Assembly: GCA_963714875.1 (NCBI GenBank)
Contig: CAVQQI010000011.1
Coordinates: forward strand, 434,001-498,000
Direction: 5' to 3'
From: JBAOHV01 sp963714875
GTDB taxonomy: Bacteria; Actinomycetota; Acidimicrobiia; Acidimicrobiales; Microtrichaceae
Length of the DNA stretch: 64,000 bases
Under the pieces are notes generated by a model, which did no database searches, was not told where the DNA came from, and saw nothing but the letters and a program-made list of their open reading frames with translations. Shown here one piece after another: positions 26,863-36,215 of the stretch (positions are counted from its first letter, which is position 1; every line of letters starts with the position of its first letter). The position numbers and the translations under genes are program-made.

Positions 26863-27615
26863 ATGAGCACCTCCGCAGCGCACCTGTCCGTGACCGACGA
26901 CGACGGCGTCCGCACGATCACGTGGACCCGTCCGGACGCGCTGAACGCGATGTCGATCGAGATGTGGCACGGAACCCGGGACGCGCTCGATTCCGCAGAC
27001 GCCGATGGGATCCGCTGCATCGTGTTGACCGGTACCGGTCGGGCCTTCACCGTGGGCCAGGACCTGGCGGAGTTCGGTGACCCGCGACACGGCGAGCCGG
27101 ACGGCGGGTTCCGCGGCCTCATGCGGGCGCTGGCGGACGTGCCGGTCCCGCTCATCGCAGCGGTCAACGGCACCGCAGTGGGGTTCGGGCTCACCGTGCT
27201 GCCGTGGTGCGAGCTCGCCGTCGTCGCGCCGGAGGCCCGGTTCAAGGCCCCGTTCGTCGGGCTCGGCGTGGTGACCGAGGCAGCAGCGAGCGTCAGCCTG
27301 CCCGAGATCATGGGCCCTCAGGCGGCAGCGCTGCACCTGTTGACCGGCGAGTGGATCGACGCCGAGGCAGCGGTGCGCCACGGACTCGCCCTGGAGGTCG
27401 TGCCGGCGGACCGCCTGATGGAACGAGCGCTGGGCCTGGCTCGCACCCTGGCCGACCAACCGCCGATCGCGCTGCGCGCCACGCTGTCGCTGATGAGGGA
27501 ACGTCGTCGCTCGTCGTGGGCTGCCGCTGTGGAGCGCGAGTACGTGGACATGGCTCGTCTGGCCGGTGGCGAGGAGAACATCGCGGCGATCACCCGGTTC
27601 TTCGATCGCGGCTGA
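26863..27615 (+). CDS. Crotonase, ECI2-like enoyl-CoA delta-isomerase candidate
   Basis: 250 residues. The hydratase glutamates are absent (FKAPFVGLG in place of the Glu-bearing loop). Instead GVVTEAAASVSLPEIMGP places a Glu as in the peroxisomal delta3,delta2-enoyl-CoA isomerase family (SPEGCSS... PxIMxP). The likely reaction is therefore the shift of a 3-enoyl double bond to the 2-trans position during oxidation of unsaturated fatty acids. Together with the dienoyl-CoA reductase-like SDR 3.3 kb upstream this would give the auxiliary enzymes for unsaturated acyl chains. It starts 39 bases after the TetR gene on the same strand, so the two may be cotranscribed. Function is inferred from motif placement. 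Confidence 0.82.
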   Translation: MSTSAAHLSVTDDDGVRTITWTRPDALNAMSIEMWHGTRDALDSADADGIRCIVLTGTGRAFTVGQDLAEFGDPRHGEPDGGFRGLMRALADVPVPLIAAVNGTAVGFGLTVLPWCELAVVAPEARFKAPFVGLGVVTEAAASVSLPEIMGPQAAALHLLTGEWIDAEAAVRHGLALEVVPADRLMERALGLARTLADQPPIALRATLSLMRERRRSSWAAAVEREYVDMARLAGGEENIAAITRFFDRG

Positions 27616-27654
27616 CCTGCCCGCAGCGGGGATGGGCGGCGCGGTCGGTCCGGT

Positions 27655-27936
27655 TCAGGTCGCGAGCAGATCGGCGTACTCGGGATGGCGGTCGATGTAC
27701 TCCGCCACGTACCAGCAGCTCGCCACCACGGAGCGGCCGTCGGCGCGGATGTCGTCCAGCGCGGCGCTGACGAGCTGCGCTGCCAGGCCTTCGCCCCGGC
27801 GCGACGGGTCGATGACGGTGTGGGGCAGGACGACCAGGTCGCCGTCGACGTGGTAGTCGGCGAACCCGACCTGCTCACCGTCGTCGAGCAGCTCGTAGCG
27901 GTGTTCGAGGTCGTTCCTGCACACGTCGAGGCTCAT
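27655..27936 (-). CDS. GCN5-related N-acetyltransferase-like protein (Acetyltransf_CG type)
   Basis: 93 residues, the short GNAT variant. VVLPHTVIDPSRRGEGLAAQ is the acetyl-CoA pyrophosphate loop (R-R-G-E-G-L-A) and SCWYVAEYIDRHPEYADLLA the conserved C-terminus. Substrates of this group are unknown. ATG 27936 is inside the stop of the TetR gene upstream (ATGA) and has GGGGGAGG nine bases before it. Last gene of a three-gene operon behind the MpaB-like oxygenase and TetR. Confidence 0.85.
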   Translation of the reverse strand: MSLDVCRNDLEHRYELLDDGEQVGFADYHVDGDLVVLPHTVIDPSRRGEGLAAQLVSAALDDIRADGRSVVASCWYVAEYIDRHPEYADLLAT

Positions 27937-28646
27937 GGTTCGTACCTCCCCCCTGGTTCCCTCGACCCGGTGGTGCTCTCGACCCCACGGTTCCGATGCA
28001 CCCGGATCTCGCCGAGGGGCACCAGCAACGGGTCGAGCAGTTCGTGCAGCGCTCGTCGGGACGCGGCGTCGTCCTGCATCGGGACCACTCCCGGACCCGA
28101 GACCACCACCGAGATGGCCAGACGCACCAACAACTCGGCCACCGCCGCGACCTGACGTGCTTCCCGGGGGCCCTCGACCGGTCCGAACGCAGCGGTCAGC
28201 ACACCGGTGGCGGCGCTGATGACCGGCGCAGCGTCGACGGTCAACAGCCGCAGCAACTCGGGCTGGGTGCGCACCAGCTCGGTCAGCATCGACGTCGCTG
28301 CGGCGTGCAGACCGGACAGGAACGCCTCGACCACCTGGTCCTCGAGACGTGCGCTCGGGTCGGTGGACGCGATGATCGAGGCGAAGAAGCGCCGGCACTC
28401 ACGGGCGAGCACCGCCTGGACGATCTGGTTGCGGTTCTCGAAGCGTCGATAGACCGTGGTGCGCCCCACGCCGCTGTGACGTGCGATGTCCTCCACGCTG
28501 CACCGTTGGATGCCGTGGAGCGCGAACAGCTCGGCCGCTGCGACCAGGATGCGCTCGGTCGCCTCGTCGATATCCTCGGCACCTGTTGGCGCGTCGATCG
28601 CAGCGTTGAGCACCCCGTCGATGTCGATGGTGACCGAACGCGACAC
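27933..28646 (-). CDS. TetR-family transcriptional regulator
   Basis: 237 residues. HTH at about 43-72: CSVEDIARHSGVGRTTVYRR, then FENRNQIVQAVLAREC. An unusual 27-residue leader precedes the DNA-binding domain. GTG 28646 is the start, five bases after the stop of the MpaB-like gene, and the TGA overlaps the GNAT gene start. Its place inside the operon suggests it regulates that operon, possibly in response to a substrate of the oxygenase. The C-terminus (RNRGVESTTGSREPGGRY) looks disordered. Confidence 0.87.
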   Translation of the reverse strand: MSRSVTIDIDGVLNAAIDAPTGAEDIDEATERILVAAAELFALHGIQRCSVEDIARHSGVGRTTVYRRFENRNQIVQAVLARECRRFFASIIASTDPSARLEDQVVEAFLSGLHAAATSMLTELVRTQPELLRLLTVDAAPVISAATGVLTAAFGPVEGPREARQVAAVAELLVRLAISVVVSGPGVVPMQDDAASRRALHELLDPLLVPLGEIRVHRNRGVESTTGSREPGGRYEP

Positions 28647-28651
28647 GTCGA

Positions 28652-29533
28652 TCAGCTGCCAGCGTCGACGAGGCCGGCGTGCCCGAAGCGCCGCTCGAAA
28701 CGCTCACGCTCCCGCCGGGCGGCGATCTCGCGCTGCCAACCCTGTGCTGCTCGGGGAGCCCAGCGCAGCGGCCGCGGCATGAACCGCCACGTCTCGCGCA
28801 CCCACAGCTCCAGCAGGCGCAGCTCGGCCGCCTCGACCGCACCCCACGGGATGTCGAAGCGGCGCCGGACGACATCGGGCAGACCACCGATGGCGGTGAG
28901 CTTGAACAGCGGCGTGATGATCTCTCGCTGGATCGGGACCGACCACCGCGGGAGGCCGGGCATGTCGGTGACCTTCTCGTGCAGCGCCATGTCGACGGCG
29001 CGCTCGGCAGCGGCGGTCATCTCGAGTGTGTCGGTGCAGTAGCGATCCCACGCCACGCCCCACGCAGCGCGGTCATCGGGTACCGGGCGCATGCTGACGC
29101 CGTAGCGGCGGTACCACTCGACCCCTTCTCGGTACAGGCGCTCGCGGTCCTCGTCGTTCAGCCGGCGGCTGTCGAACCGGTCCGCCACCTGCTCGACGGA
29201 GAACTGGAACGTCGCATGTGCCCACCAGTACGTCTCCGGGCGCAGCGCGCTGTACCTACGACCCAAGTGGTCGACCCCGGAGATCCTGCGGTGGTAGTCC
29301 CGCACCCGGTGACCCGTGGTCTCGGCCTCCGGACCGTCGTAGACGACGCCGATGATCTCCGGCAGGGATCTGATGATGCGGTCCCACGGCTCGGTGAAGA
29401 ACGCCGAGTGCTCGACCACACCAGCGCCCAGACCCGGATGCATCAACTGCAGGATCCCTGCCGACAGCCCCGTGAACGACAGGCGGTTGTCCCCCGCCCA
29501 CCGCCACAGCAGCGAGCCGGGCCCCAACTCCAT
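28652..29533 (-). CDS. DUF2236 protein (oxygenase MpaB/latex-clearing-protein family)
   Basis: 293 residues from ATG 29533; GTG 29554 in the same frame adds seven residues. Features of the family are present: MHPGLGAGVVEHSAFF, VRDYHRRISGVDHLGRRYSA, ETYWWAHATFQFSVEQV. His residues in these stretches bind a b-type heme in the characterised relatives (rubber oxygenase Lcp). MpaB proteins are proposed oxidases of prenyl side chains. The regulator and GNAT genes follow closely. The divergent photolyase gene starts 157 bases away; CGTACCG is repeated at 29564-29570 and 29572-29578 in that gap. Confidence 0.82.
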   Translation of the reverse strand: MELGPGSLLWRWAGDNRLSFTGLSAGILQLMHPGLGAGVVEHSAFFTEPWDRIIRSLPEIIGVVYDGPEAETTGHRVRDYHRRISGVDHLGRRYSALRPETYWWAHATFQFSVEQVADRFDSRRLNDEDRERLYREGVEWYRRYGVSMRPVPDDRAAWGVAWDRYCTDTLEMTAAAERAVDMALHEKVTDMPGLPRWSVPIQREIITPLFKLTAIGGLPDVVRRRFDIPWGAVEAAELRLLELWVRETWRFMPRPLRWAPRAAQGWQREIAARRERERFERRFGHAGLVDAGS

Positions 29534-29689
29534 CGGCTCGGCGTGGTACACGGGAACGAGTTTCGTACCGCCGTACCGAGTCGTCAAGGACCCGCTCGAC
29601 GGGGACCGCCGCAGGGGGCCCGATCGTCGCAGTGGCGCTCCTGTTCCAGAATGTGGGCCGGCGAGGCGCCGAGGAGGTAGCACAGCGCG

Positions 29690-31054
29690 ATGACGACAGA
29701 TCCAAGGACCTCGGTGGTGGTGTTCACCCGCGACCTGCGGGTACGGGACCACCCGGCGCTGGTCGCAGCGGCCGCCGCCGATCAGGTGGTGCCACTGTTC
29801 GTCCTGGACGACACCGTGCTGGCCGCCCACGGCTCGGCGAACCGCACGGCGTTCCTGCTCGACTGTCTCGCCGACCTCCGCTCGAGCCTGCAGGGTCTGG
29901 GCGCCGACCTGGTGCTGCGCCGAGGCGACTGGGCGCACGAGGTCGCGCGGGTGGTGCGCGACTCCGGCGCCGCACAGGTGCACCTGAGTGCGGATGTCAG
30001 CGGGCTGGCGCAGCGCCGGACGCGACGACTGCGCTCCCTGCTGGACCCGAGCGGCGTCGAGGTGGTCACCCACCAGGGCATCACCGTGGTGCCGCCCGGG
30101 GCCACCGCGCCCAGCAGCGGCGGTGACTGGAAGGTCTTCACACCCTTCTACCGCCGCTGGCTCGACCACCCGTGGCGGCCGGTGCTGGGGGTGCCCGCAG
30201 CGCTCGGTCTGCCCTCCGGGCTCGGCCCGGCCGGTCCGCTCCCGGCGCTGGACGAGGTGACCAGCGGCGCGACCTCGCCGCAGCTGTGCCGCGGAGGAGA
30301 GACCGCCGGGCTCGCGCAGCTCCGGGACTGGGCGACCGATCACCTGCACGAGTACGAGGACCGACACGACGACCTGCCGGGAGATGCGACCTCGCACATC
30401 TCCGGGCATCTCCACTTCGGCACGCTGTCGCCGCTCGAGGTCGCGACACGACTGCGTGACCGTCCCGGCGGCGCGCCGTTCGTCCGCCAGCTCTGCTGGC
30501 GCGACTTCTACCACCAGGCACTCGCAGGGCGTCCCGAGGTCGCCCAGCACGACTACCGCTCCCGCAACGACCACTGGCGCGACGACCCCGAGGACCTGGC
30601 GGCGTGGACCGAGGGTCGCACCGGCTTCCCGGTGGTCGACGCGGGTATGCGCCAGCTCCGCGCCGAGGGCTTCATGCACAACCGGGCCCGCATGATCGTC
30701 GCCTCGTTCCTGACCAAGGACCTGTACATCGACTGGCGCCTCGGAGCAGCCCACTTCATGTCGCTGCTGGTCGACGGCGATGTCGCCAACAACCAGCTCA
30801 ACTGGCAGTGGACCGCCGGCACGGGGACCGATTCCAACCCCAACCGGATCTTCAATCCGACCGTGCAGTCCAAGCGGTTCGACGCACGAGGCGACTACAT
30901 CCGTCGTCACGTTCCCGAGCTGGCCGAGGTGCCTGCGCCACAGATCCACGAGCCCGACAGCGAGACACGACGACGTGTCGGCTACCCCGAACCCATCGTC
31001 GACCACCACGAGGCGATCGAGGCCTACCGCGCCCAGTTGGCGGCCCAGCGATGA
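29690..31054 (+). CDS. phrB: Deoxyribodipyrimidine photo-lyase (class I CPD photolyase)
   Basis: 454 residues. The N-terminal alpha/beta antenna domain (VVVFTRDLRVRDHPAL) is followed by the helical FAD domain with TSHISGHLHFGTLSP, LCWRDFYHQ, TGFPVVDAGMRQL, MHNRARMIVASFLTKDL and the FAD/lesion-binding NWQWTAGTGTDSNPNRIF. Uses blue light and FADH- to split cyclobutane pyrimidine dimers. All conserved parts for a CPD photolyase rather than a cryptochrome are there. ATG 29690 lies 11 bases after GAGGAGGT, a slightly long spacing. Divergent from the MpaB operon. Confidence 0.95.
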   Translation: MTTDPRTSVVVFTRDLRVRDHPALVAAAAADQVVPLFVLDDTVLAAHGSANRTAFLLDCLADLRSSLQGLGADLVLRRGDWAHEVARVVRDSGAAQVHLSADVSGLAQRRTRRLRSLLDPSGVEVVTHQGITVVPPGATAPSSGGDWKVFTPFYRRWLDHPWRPVLGVPAALGLPSGLGPAGPLPALDEVTSGATSPQLCRGGETAGLAQLRDWATDHLHEYEDRHDDLPGDATSHISGHLHFGTLSPLEVATRLRDRPGGAPFVRQLCWRDFYHQALAGRPEVAQHDYRSRNDHWRDDPEDLAAWTEGRTGFPVVDAGMRQLRAEGFMHNRARMIVASFLTKDLYIDWRLGAAHFMSLLVDGDVANNQLNWQWTAGTGTDSNPNRIFNPTVQSKRFDARGDYIRRHVPELAEVPAPQIHEPDSETRRRVGYPEPIVDHHEAIEAYRAQLAAQR

Positions 31055-31109
31055 CCACACTTCGCTGGAGCGCACGGCCCATGATGTGCAGCGACGAACA
31101 GGAGACGAC

Positions 31110-32030
31110 ATGACCGTGACCGATGACCCGCAGAGCTCGCACTGGGGCGAGATCGACGGCGTGTCGATCGACTTCCCGATGGTCGTCGACGACATGCGCC
31201 AACTGACCCTGACCTACACCGTGCCCATCGACCCGGCGCGGGCCCTGCTGCCCGGCGACGCGTTCGAGGTGCTCGAGGTGGCGCCGGGACAGGCGATGTT
31301 CCTGGTGGCGCTCGTCGACTACATCACCAATCCCTGGGGCGACTACAACGAGGTCAACCTGGGTCTGCTGGCACACCCGGTCGGGCAACCCGAGCGGGCG
31401 GGCGCGTTCGTGTACCGCATGCCGGTGGACCAGCAGTTCACGATGACTGCCGGCAACACCGTGCTGGGATTGCCCAAGACCGTCGAGGATCTCTCCGTCG
31501 ACTACGTCGGCGGGCAGGTCAGCGTCCGCCTCGGAGCCGTCGGTGCCGAGCAGATGTCGGTCACCTTCCCGCGGGTGCTCACCGACGACGCTCCCACCGC
31601 CACCGAGACGGTGACGTACTCCTACCTCGACGGAGTTCCGACCGAGCTGCCGCTGACCATCGAGATGGGCGGAGCGACGGTCGATCCGGAGCAGGTCGTG
31701 ATGACCCTGGGCGACGGGCCGGTGGCGGACGAGCTGCGCAGCCTGGGGCTGCCGTGCGCGCCGGACATGGCCGTGTACGGCGAAGGTCTCCGCGGCACGT
31801 TCCTGGCGCCCCGGCCCGGTCTGAACCGGCGTCCTGGGGGGCCGATGCGGCCCCCCAGGACGTCAGTCGGTCGGATCAGGTCAGATCAGGCCCTGGATGT
31901 CAGCCACTCGGTGGCGACGTCGTCGGACTCCTCCTTGTCGATGTCGGTGCTGGTGTTCCACGCGATGAGATCCTCGGTGGTGATCATCTCCGACAGCGTG
32001 TTCAGGTCGGTGATCAGCTGCTCGCCGTAG
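31110..32030 (+). CDS. Acetoacetate decarboxylase-like protein (stop lost by one-base insertion)
   Basis: Beta-barrel protein of the acetoacetate decarboxylase family (PF06314): VLEVAPGQAMFLVALVDY, NPWGDYNEVNLGLLA, MPVDQQFTMTAGNTVLGLPK. The Schiff-base Lys of true decarboxylases is probably that of LGLPKTVEDL, but the family also contains enzymes with other activities. As written the frame runs to 32030, through a terminator hairpin and into the convergent binding-protein gene. Removing one C from CCCC at 31809-31812 gives a TGA at 31822-31824, just before the hairpin, and a normal 237-residue protein; that is the likely real end. ATG 31110 has GGAGA upstream. Confidence 0.83.
   Translation: MTVTDDPQSSHWGEIDGVSIDFPMVVDDMRQLTLTYTVPIDPARALLPGDAFEVLEVAPGQAMFLVALVDYITNPWGDYNEVNLGLLAHPVGQPERAGAFVYRMPVDQQFTMTAGNTVLGLPKTVEDLSVDYVGGQVSVRLGAVGAEQMSVTFPRVLTDDAPTATETVTYSYLDGVPTELPLTIEMGGATVDPEQVVMTLGDGPVADELRSLGLPCAPDMAVYGEGLRGTFLAPRPGLNRRPGGPMRPPRTSVGRIRSDQALDVSHSVATSSDSSLSMSVLVFHAMRSSVVIISDSVFRSVISCSP
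31830..31862. terminator. Bidirectional hairpin terminator between convergent genes
   Basis: A perfect 14-bp stem (31830-31843 with 31849-31862) around GATGC, rich in G and C (CTGGGGGGCC/GGCCCCCCAG). It lies between the restored stop of the decarboxylase-like gene (31824) and the stop of the binding-protein gene (31886, minus), and can serve both. Confidence 0.75.
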
Positions 32031-32812
32031 GCGTCGAGCGTCTCGGTGACGATGATCGGCACCACGTTCTGTGCGGGGTGCAGCCCGAGGTCGTCGGTGA
32101 GGATCTTGAAGTCGTTGGCAGGGATCTCGGGCGCGGTGGTGTTCCACACCACCGCGTCGACCTGGTCGTTGGCCAGGTTCTCTCCGAGCAGGGGACCGAA
32201 CTCCAAGGTGGTCGTGTCGGCGAAGGTGATGCCGTACACGTCGGGGTCGGTGTAACCGAGGTAGCACTGGGGGCGCTCGAAGCACTGCGAGGATGCACCG
32301 AAGCGGTAGTCCAGGTCGGCGACGTCGGAGATCGACTCGGCCTCGGAGTCACCCCGCACGACGAACGCATCGCCGTCGATCGCCGGCGAGTACTCGAGCA
32401 CGGTCGCGCCGATCTCCTCGTACGCAGGGGTGATCGTGGCGATGACCTCGTCGATGTCCTGGGACGCCTCGACGTCGGGCAGCAACTCGGTCTGCGAACC
32501 GCCTGCGTAGTCGATGATCAGATCGAGGTCGCCGTTCTTCAGCCCGTCGACGGCCTCGGTACGGAAACCGGCCTGGGTCAGGATCTCGACCGGGTAGCCC
32601 TTGGCCTCGAGGTACTGGCCGTAGACCTGCGCCAGCGTCGCCGACTCACTGAAGTCCTGGCCCCGCACCTTGATCGTCGGCCCCTCGATCGAGTCCGCCG
32701 GAGCGTCGCTGTCATCTGCAGGGGTTGCGTCGTCATCACCGCCGCAGGCGCCGGCCAACATGGCCAGCGCCAACAGCACTGCTGCCGATCTCAGGAACTT
32801 CTTGATGCTCAT
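31886..32812 (-). CDS. Quaternary-amine ABC transporter substrate-binding lipoprotein
   Basis: 308 residues. Lipoprotein signal with lipobox LAGAC (Cys23), then a type II binding fold of the OpuAC/ProX-choline-binding family: KVRGQDFSESATLAQVYGQY, GLKNGDLDLIIDYAG, VVWNTTAPEIPANDFKILTD. Aromatic-cage residues typical of betaine binding are plausible but cannot be assigned. It would capture glycine betaine, choline or carnitine outside the cell. Fourth gene of the importer operon. GGAG lies six bases before the ATG. Confidence 0.9.
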   Translation of the reverse strand: MSIKKFLRSAAVLLALAMLAGACGGDDDATPADDSDAPADSIEGPTIKVRGQDFSESATLAQVYGQYLEAKGYPVEILTQAGFRTEAVDGLKNGDLDLIIDYAGGSQTELLPDVEASQDIDEVIATITPAYEEIGATVLEYSPAIDGDAFVVRGDSEAESISDVADLDYRFGASSQCFERPQCYLGYTDPDVYGITFADTTTLEFGPLLGENLANDQVDAVVWNTTAPEIPANDFKILTDDLGLHPAQNVVPIIVTETLDAYGEQLITDLNTLSEMITTEDLIAWNTSTDIDKEESDDVATEWLTSRA

Positions 32813-32909
32813 GGGAACTCCATTCGTGGATGATCTGTTGTGGGTGATCTGTTGTGGGTGGGTGAGTGCGGGTCGACCGTGATCGCCATGGTCCCTCGAC
32901 GGGATGGTC

Positions 32910-33687
32910 TCATGACGCCTTTCGGAGTCGACGCACCCCGCGGGGCAGAAGGCGTTCGAACAGGCCGATCGCCAGACCGGTGACCGCGGCGAGCAGGGCG
33001 ATCAGCAGCCCGCCGGCGACGACCAGGCTGTTGTTGTTCTGCCCCAGCCCGTCACGCAGGTAGCGGCCGAGACCGTCGCCTCCGAGAAAGGCCCGGATCG
33101 GTTCGGTCGCCACCACCTGCACCGCCGCGACTCGGATCCCGCTGATGATGAGCGCTGCGCCGAGCGAGAGCTCGACGTTCAGCAGCACGCGCCGCTCGGT
33201 CAGCCCGACCGCCCGTGCGGCGTCCACCGTCGCGGGGTCGACCTGTCGGATGGCGGTGTAGGTGTTCAGGTAGATCGGTGGCAGCGCCAGCAACAGCAGC
33301 GCCACGAAGATCGGCCAGGGCTCGCTCCCCCAGCCCTGGCGCAGCGAGATCGGCACCAGAAGCCCTGCGATCGCGAACGTCGGCACCGCACGGCTGAGCG
33401 TGACTGCCCACGTGGCGGCGAACTCGCCGCGCCGCTGGTGCGACAGGACCGCGGCCAACGGCACGGTGAGCACCACCGCGACCCCGACCACGACCACGCA
33501 CAGCTGGACGGTCTCCCACAGCGAGGACCAGATGCCGGTCGGACCGCTCCAGCTGTCGGGATCGAACAGCCACTCGAACACGCCGATGTCACGCGGCACC
33601 GCGGCCTGGCCGAGCAGCGCCGGAAGGGCCGGCGGTGCGGCCAGGGCATCCAACGCGGCGCCCAGTCGGGCCGGTCAGGATCGTCAT
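32910..33687 (-). CDS. Quaternary-amine ABC transporter permease, second subunit (one-base frameshift near the start)
   Basis: Inner-membrane permease of the ProW/OpuCD type, about six transmembrane segments, with the coupling loop around VDAARAVGLTERRVLLNVEL. As written it must start at the TTG at 33653. However, an ATG at 33687 overlaps the upstream permease stop (ATGA). Removing one base from CCC at 33661-33663 joins the two frames as MTILTGPTGAALDALAAPPA and gives 258 residues. That start is likely the true one. Confidence 0.88.
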
Positions 33688-34355
33688 GCGCGTCGCCGTC
33701 GCGCCCACGGCGTGACCAGACGACCGACGAGCTGGATGATCAGATCGAGCACCAGCGCCATGACGATCGACAGGCTCGCTCCGATGACCATCGGGGTCCA
33801 GAACGTCCGACGCAGACCGTCCAGGATCAGCCGGCCGAGCCCGCCCTGGCCGATGATCGCCGCGACCGTCACCAGTCCCACGGTGGAGACGGTCGCGATC
33901 CGTATCCCGGTGATGATGTACGGCGCAGCGACCGGGAGCTCGACACCGAGCACCCGCCGAACCGGGGTCAGCCCCATCCCGTCAGCTGCGTCGCGCACCG
34001 CAGCGGGCACCGAGCGGAACCCCGCGACGAAGTTCGTGACCAGGATCAACAGCGTGTAGGAGATGAGCGGGATCACCGCGGTCCAGATCGTCAGACCGGT
34101 GTACGGCACGAGGACGCCGAACAACGCGACGCTCGGAATCGTGTAGAGCACGCCGGTCACCCCCGAGATCGGGGTGGCGGCCCAGTGGAACCGCAGCACT
34201 GCGACGGTGAGCGCTGCGGACAGGGCGATGCCGATGCCCACCGACACGACCGTCAGCTGCAGGTGTTGGACCAGCGCCTCGCTGATCTGGTCCCACTCGT
34301 CGACGAAGTACTCCCAGCGGATGATCGGGTTGGCGGCCTGCGCGAGCTGGCTCAT
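33684..34355 (-). CDS. Quaternary-amine ABC transporter permease, first subunit
   Basis: 223 residues, about six transmembrane helices (for example GIGIALSAALTVAVL, LVTVAAIIGQGGLGRLI). The cytoplasmic coupling loop VRDAADGMGLTPVRRVLGVE contacts the ATPase. ATG 34355 overlaps the ATPase stop by four bases, and its own stop overlaps the next permease start in the same way. Works with the second permease as a heterodimer in a betaine or choline importer. Confidence 0.92.
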   Translation of the reverse strand: MSQLAQAANPIIRWEYFVDEWDQISEALVQHLQLTVVSVGIGIALSAALTVAVLRFHWAATPISGVTGVLYTIPSVALFGVLVPYTGLTIWTAVIPLISYTLLILVTNFVAGFRSVPAAVRDAADGMGLTPVRRVLGVELPVAAPYIITGIRIATVSTVGLVTVAAIIGQGGLGRLILDGLRRTFWTPMVIGASLSIVMALVLDLIIQLVGRLVTPWARRRRA

Positions 34356-35577
34356 GGGTCGGCCCCATCCGAGCCGCTGGTGCGTTCGAGGTGCCGCACC
34401 GGTACCCGCAGACCGGCACGGATCTGCTCCAGACGCACCACCCCGGCGAAACGACCCCCGTCACCGATGACGGCGACCGAGGTGTTGGACGCCATGATGA
34501 GCTCCATGGCGTTGCGCAACGTGCTGTCCGGGTCCGAGCTGCGCAACCGGCGGGGCGAGGTCGAGCTGATCCAGCGACGTGACGGCGTCCAGCGCCGCGA
34601 CCGGCGCCCACCCCTCGAAGACGCCGTCGACGGTCACGCCGAGCCACTCGGTGCCGTGCTCGGCGATCGCTGCCCTGGCGGACCTCGATCGACGCGCCGA
34701 CGTCAACGACCGGACCCTGCTCGAACGGCAGGTCGGCCACCGTGCGAAGACGCAGGCGCTTGATGCCCCGATCCTCGCCGATGAACTCCTCGACGAAGCC
34801 GTTGGCCGGTTCGGCCAGCATCGCATCGGGTGTGTCGAACTGCTCCAGGACGCCCCCGACGTTCAGCAGCGCGATCCGGTCGCCGAGCTTCACCGCCTCG
34901 TCGATGTCGTGGGTGACCAGCACGATGGTCTTGTGCACCAGTTGCTGCAGGGCCAGCAGCTCGTCCTGGAGGCGGCCCCTCACGATCGGGTCCACCGCAC
35001 CGAACGGCTCGTCCATCAACAGCACCGGCGGGTCCGCCGCCAGGGCGCGGGCCACTCCGACGCGCTGCTGCTGTCCGCCCGAGAGCTCGTCGGGGTATCG
35101 GTCGAGCAGCTCCGGGGCCAGCCCGACCAACTCGGCCAGCTCGGCCACTCGGTCAGCGATGCGCTCCTTGTCCCACCCCAGCGTGCGGGGGACGGTGGCG
35201 ACGTTCTGGGCGATGGTGCGGTGCGGGAACAGCCCGACCTGCTGGATCACGTAGCCGATCCCCCGCCGCAGCTCGGTGAGCGGCTGATGGATGATGTCGA
35301 CCCCGCCGATCGAGATGGACCCCGAGGTCGGCTCGATCAGCCGGTTGATCATGCGCAGCGTCGTGGTCTTGCCACATCCCGACGGCCCGATGAGCGCAAT
35401 GATCGAGCCTGCCGGAACGTCCAGGGTCAATGCACTGACAGCGTCGCTGTCGCTCCCGGGGAAGCGCTTCGTGAGCGCCGCCAGGGAGATGGCACTGGCC
35501 TCAGCGATCTGACCGCTCCCTGCCTCGGTCGGACCGTGCCGGCACGACGAGCTTCCCTGAGCGGGAGGTCGAGACAT
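34352..35577 (-). CDS. Quaternary-amine ABC transporter ATP-binding protein with CBS region (two frameshifts)
   Basis: ProV/OpuA-type ATPase: Walker A GPSGCGKTT, Q-loop YVIQQVGLFPH, signature LSGGQQQR, Walker B LLMDEPFGAVD, H-loop VTHD. The C-terminal part resembles the CBS pair that senses ionic strength or nucleotides in OpuA, but it is split over three frames. Removing one base from CCC at 34673-34675 and one from GGGG at 34552-34555 gives one 407-residue protein ending at the TGA overlapping the permease start. The ATG at 35577 has no strong ribosome binding site. The two errors fall close together in the CBS part, so a recent inactivation cannot be fully ruled out. Confidence 0.88.
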
Positions 35578-35673
35578 CACGGACGTCGAGGATAGGCGCG
35601 CACGCGGCCCGAACGGAGCGACGTGCCTACGATGTCGACCGGCGTCCTGTCCGGCGTCGAGTCCGGAGGATCC

Positions 35674-36121
35674 GTGACAGCTCGTTCCACGCAGCACGAC
35701 CACCGACCCCGACGACTCCGCCCGCGTGGACACCTGGCTGTGGTCGGTCCGGCTGTTCCGGACCCGCTCCGACGCGACCGCCGCGTGTCGAGCGGGCAAG
35801 GTGCAGATCAACGGCAGAACGGCGAAGTCCGGATCAACGGTCACCAGCGGCGACCGAGTTCGGGCACGCATCAGGGGCGACGAACGTGACGTCGAGGTCG
35901 TGCGGGCGGTGCGCCGGCGTGTGGGCGCAGCAGTGGCGGCCGAGTGCCTCGTGGACCACGCTCCGCTGCCGCAGTCACCCCGATCCGGCTCGGCTTCGAC
36001 CTCGGGGGACGGAGCCACATGGGACTCGTCGCCCGAGGTCGGCCGGCGTGATCGGGGCAGCGGTCGGCCGACCAAACGTGACCGGCGGCGGATCGACCGG
36101 CTCACCGGTCGATCCGACTGA
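35674..36121 (+). CDS. S4-domain RNA-binding protein (Hsp15-like; one-base frameshift near the start)
   Basis: S4 domain: RVDTWLWSVRLFRTRSDATA, CRAGKVQINGRTAKSG, VTSGDRVRAR, as in the Hsp15 group that binds stalled 50S subunits or rRNA. The tail is basic and disordered (RRDRGSGRPTKRDRRRIDRL). As written the only start in frame is GTG 35726, at the edge of the domain. Removing one C from CCCC at 35707-35710 joins it to GTG 35674 (VTARSTQHDHRPDDSARVD), giving 148 residues. GGAGGA before that GTG is very close (three bases), so the exact start is uncertain. Confidence 0.82.
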
Positions 36122-36215
36122 CCGTCCGGGCGACGCATCGACTCAGCTGCAGGACCACCAGCTGCTCCGACCGCCGTCGGGTCCGGCGCCGTCCGCGTGA
36201 CAGCATGTCGCTGTC

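Noticed and set aside
29564..29578. CGTACCG direct repeat as an operator of the MpaB operon
   Set aside because: Two 7-bp copies with an 8-bp period and no symmetry; too little to support a site.
34352..35577. Transporter ATPase as a true pseudogene
   Set aside because: Two one-base edits at homopolymers restore an open frame of exact length, and all other operon members keep intact junctions; error is the simpler reading, though decay is not excluded.
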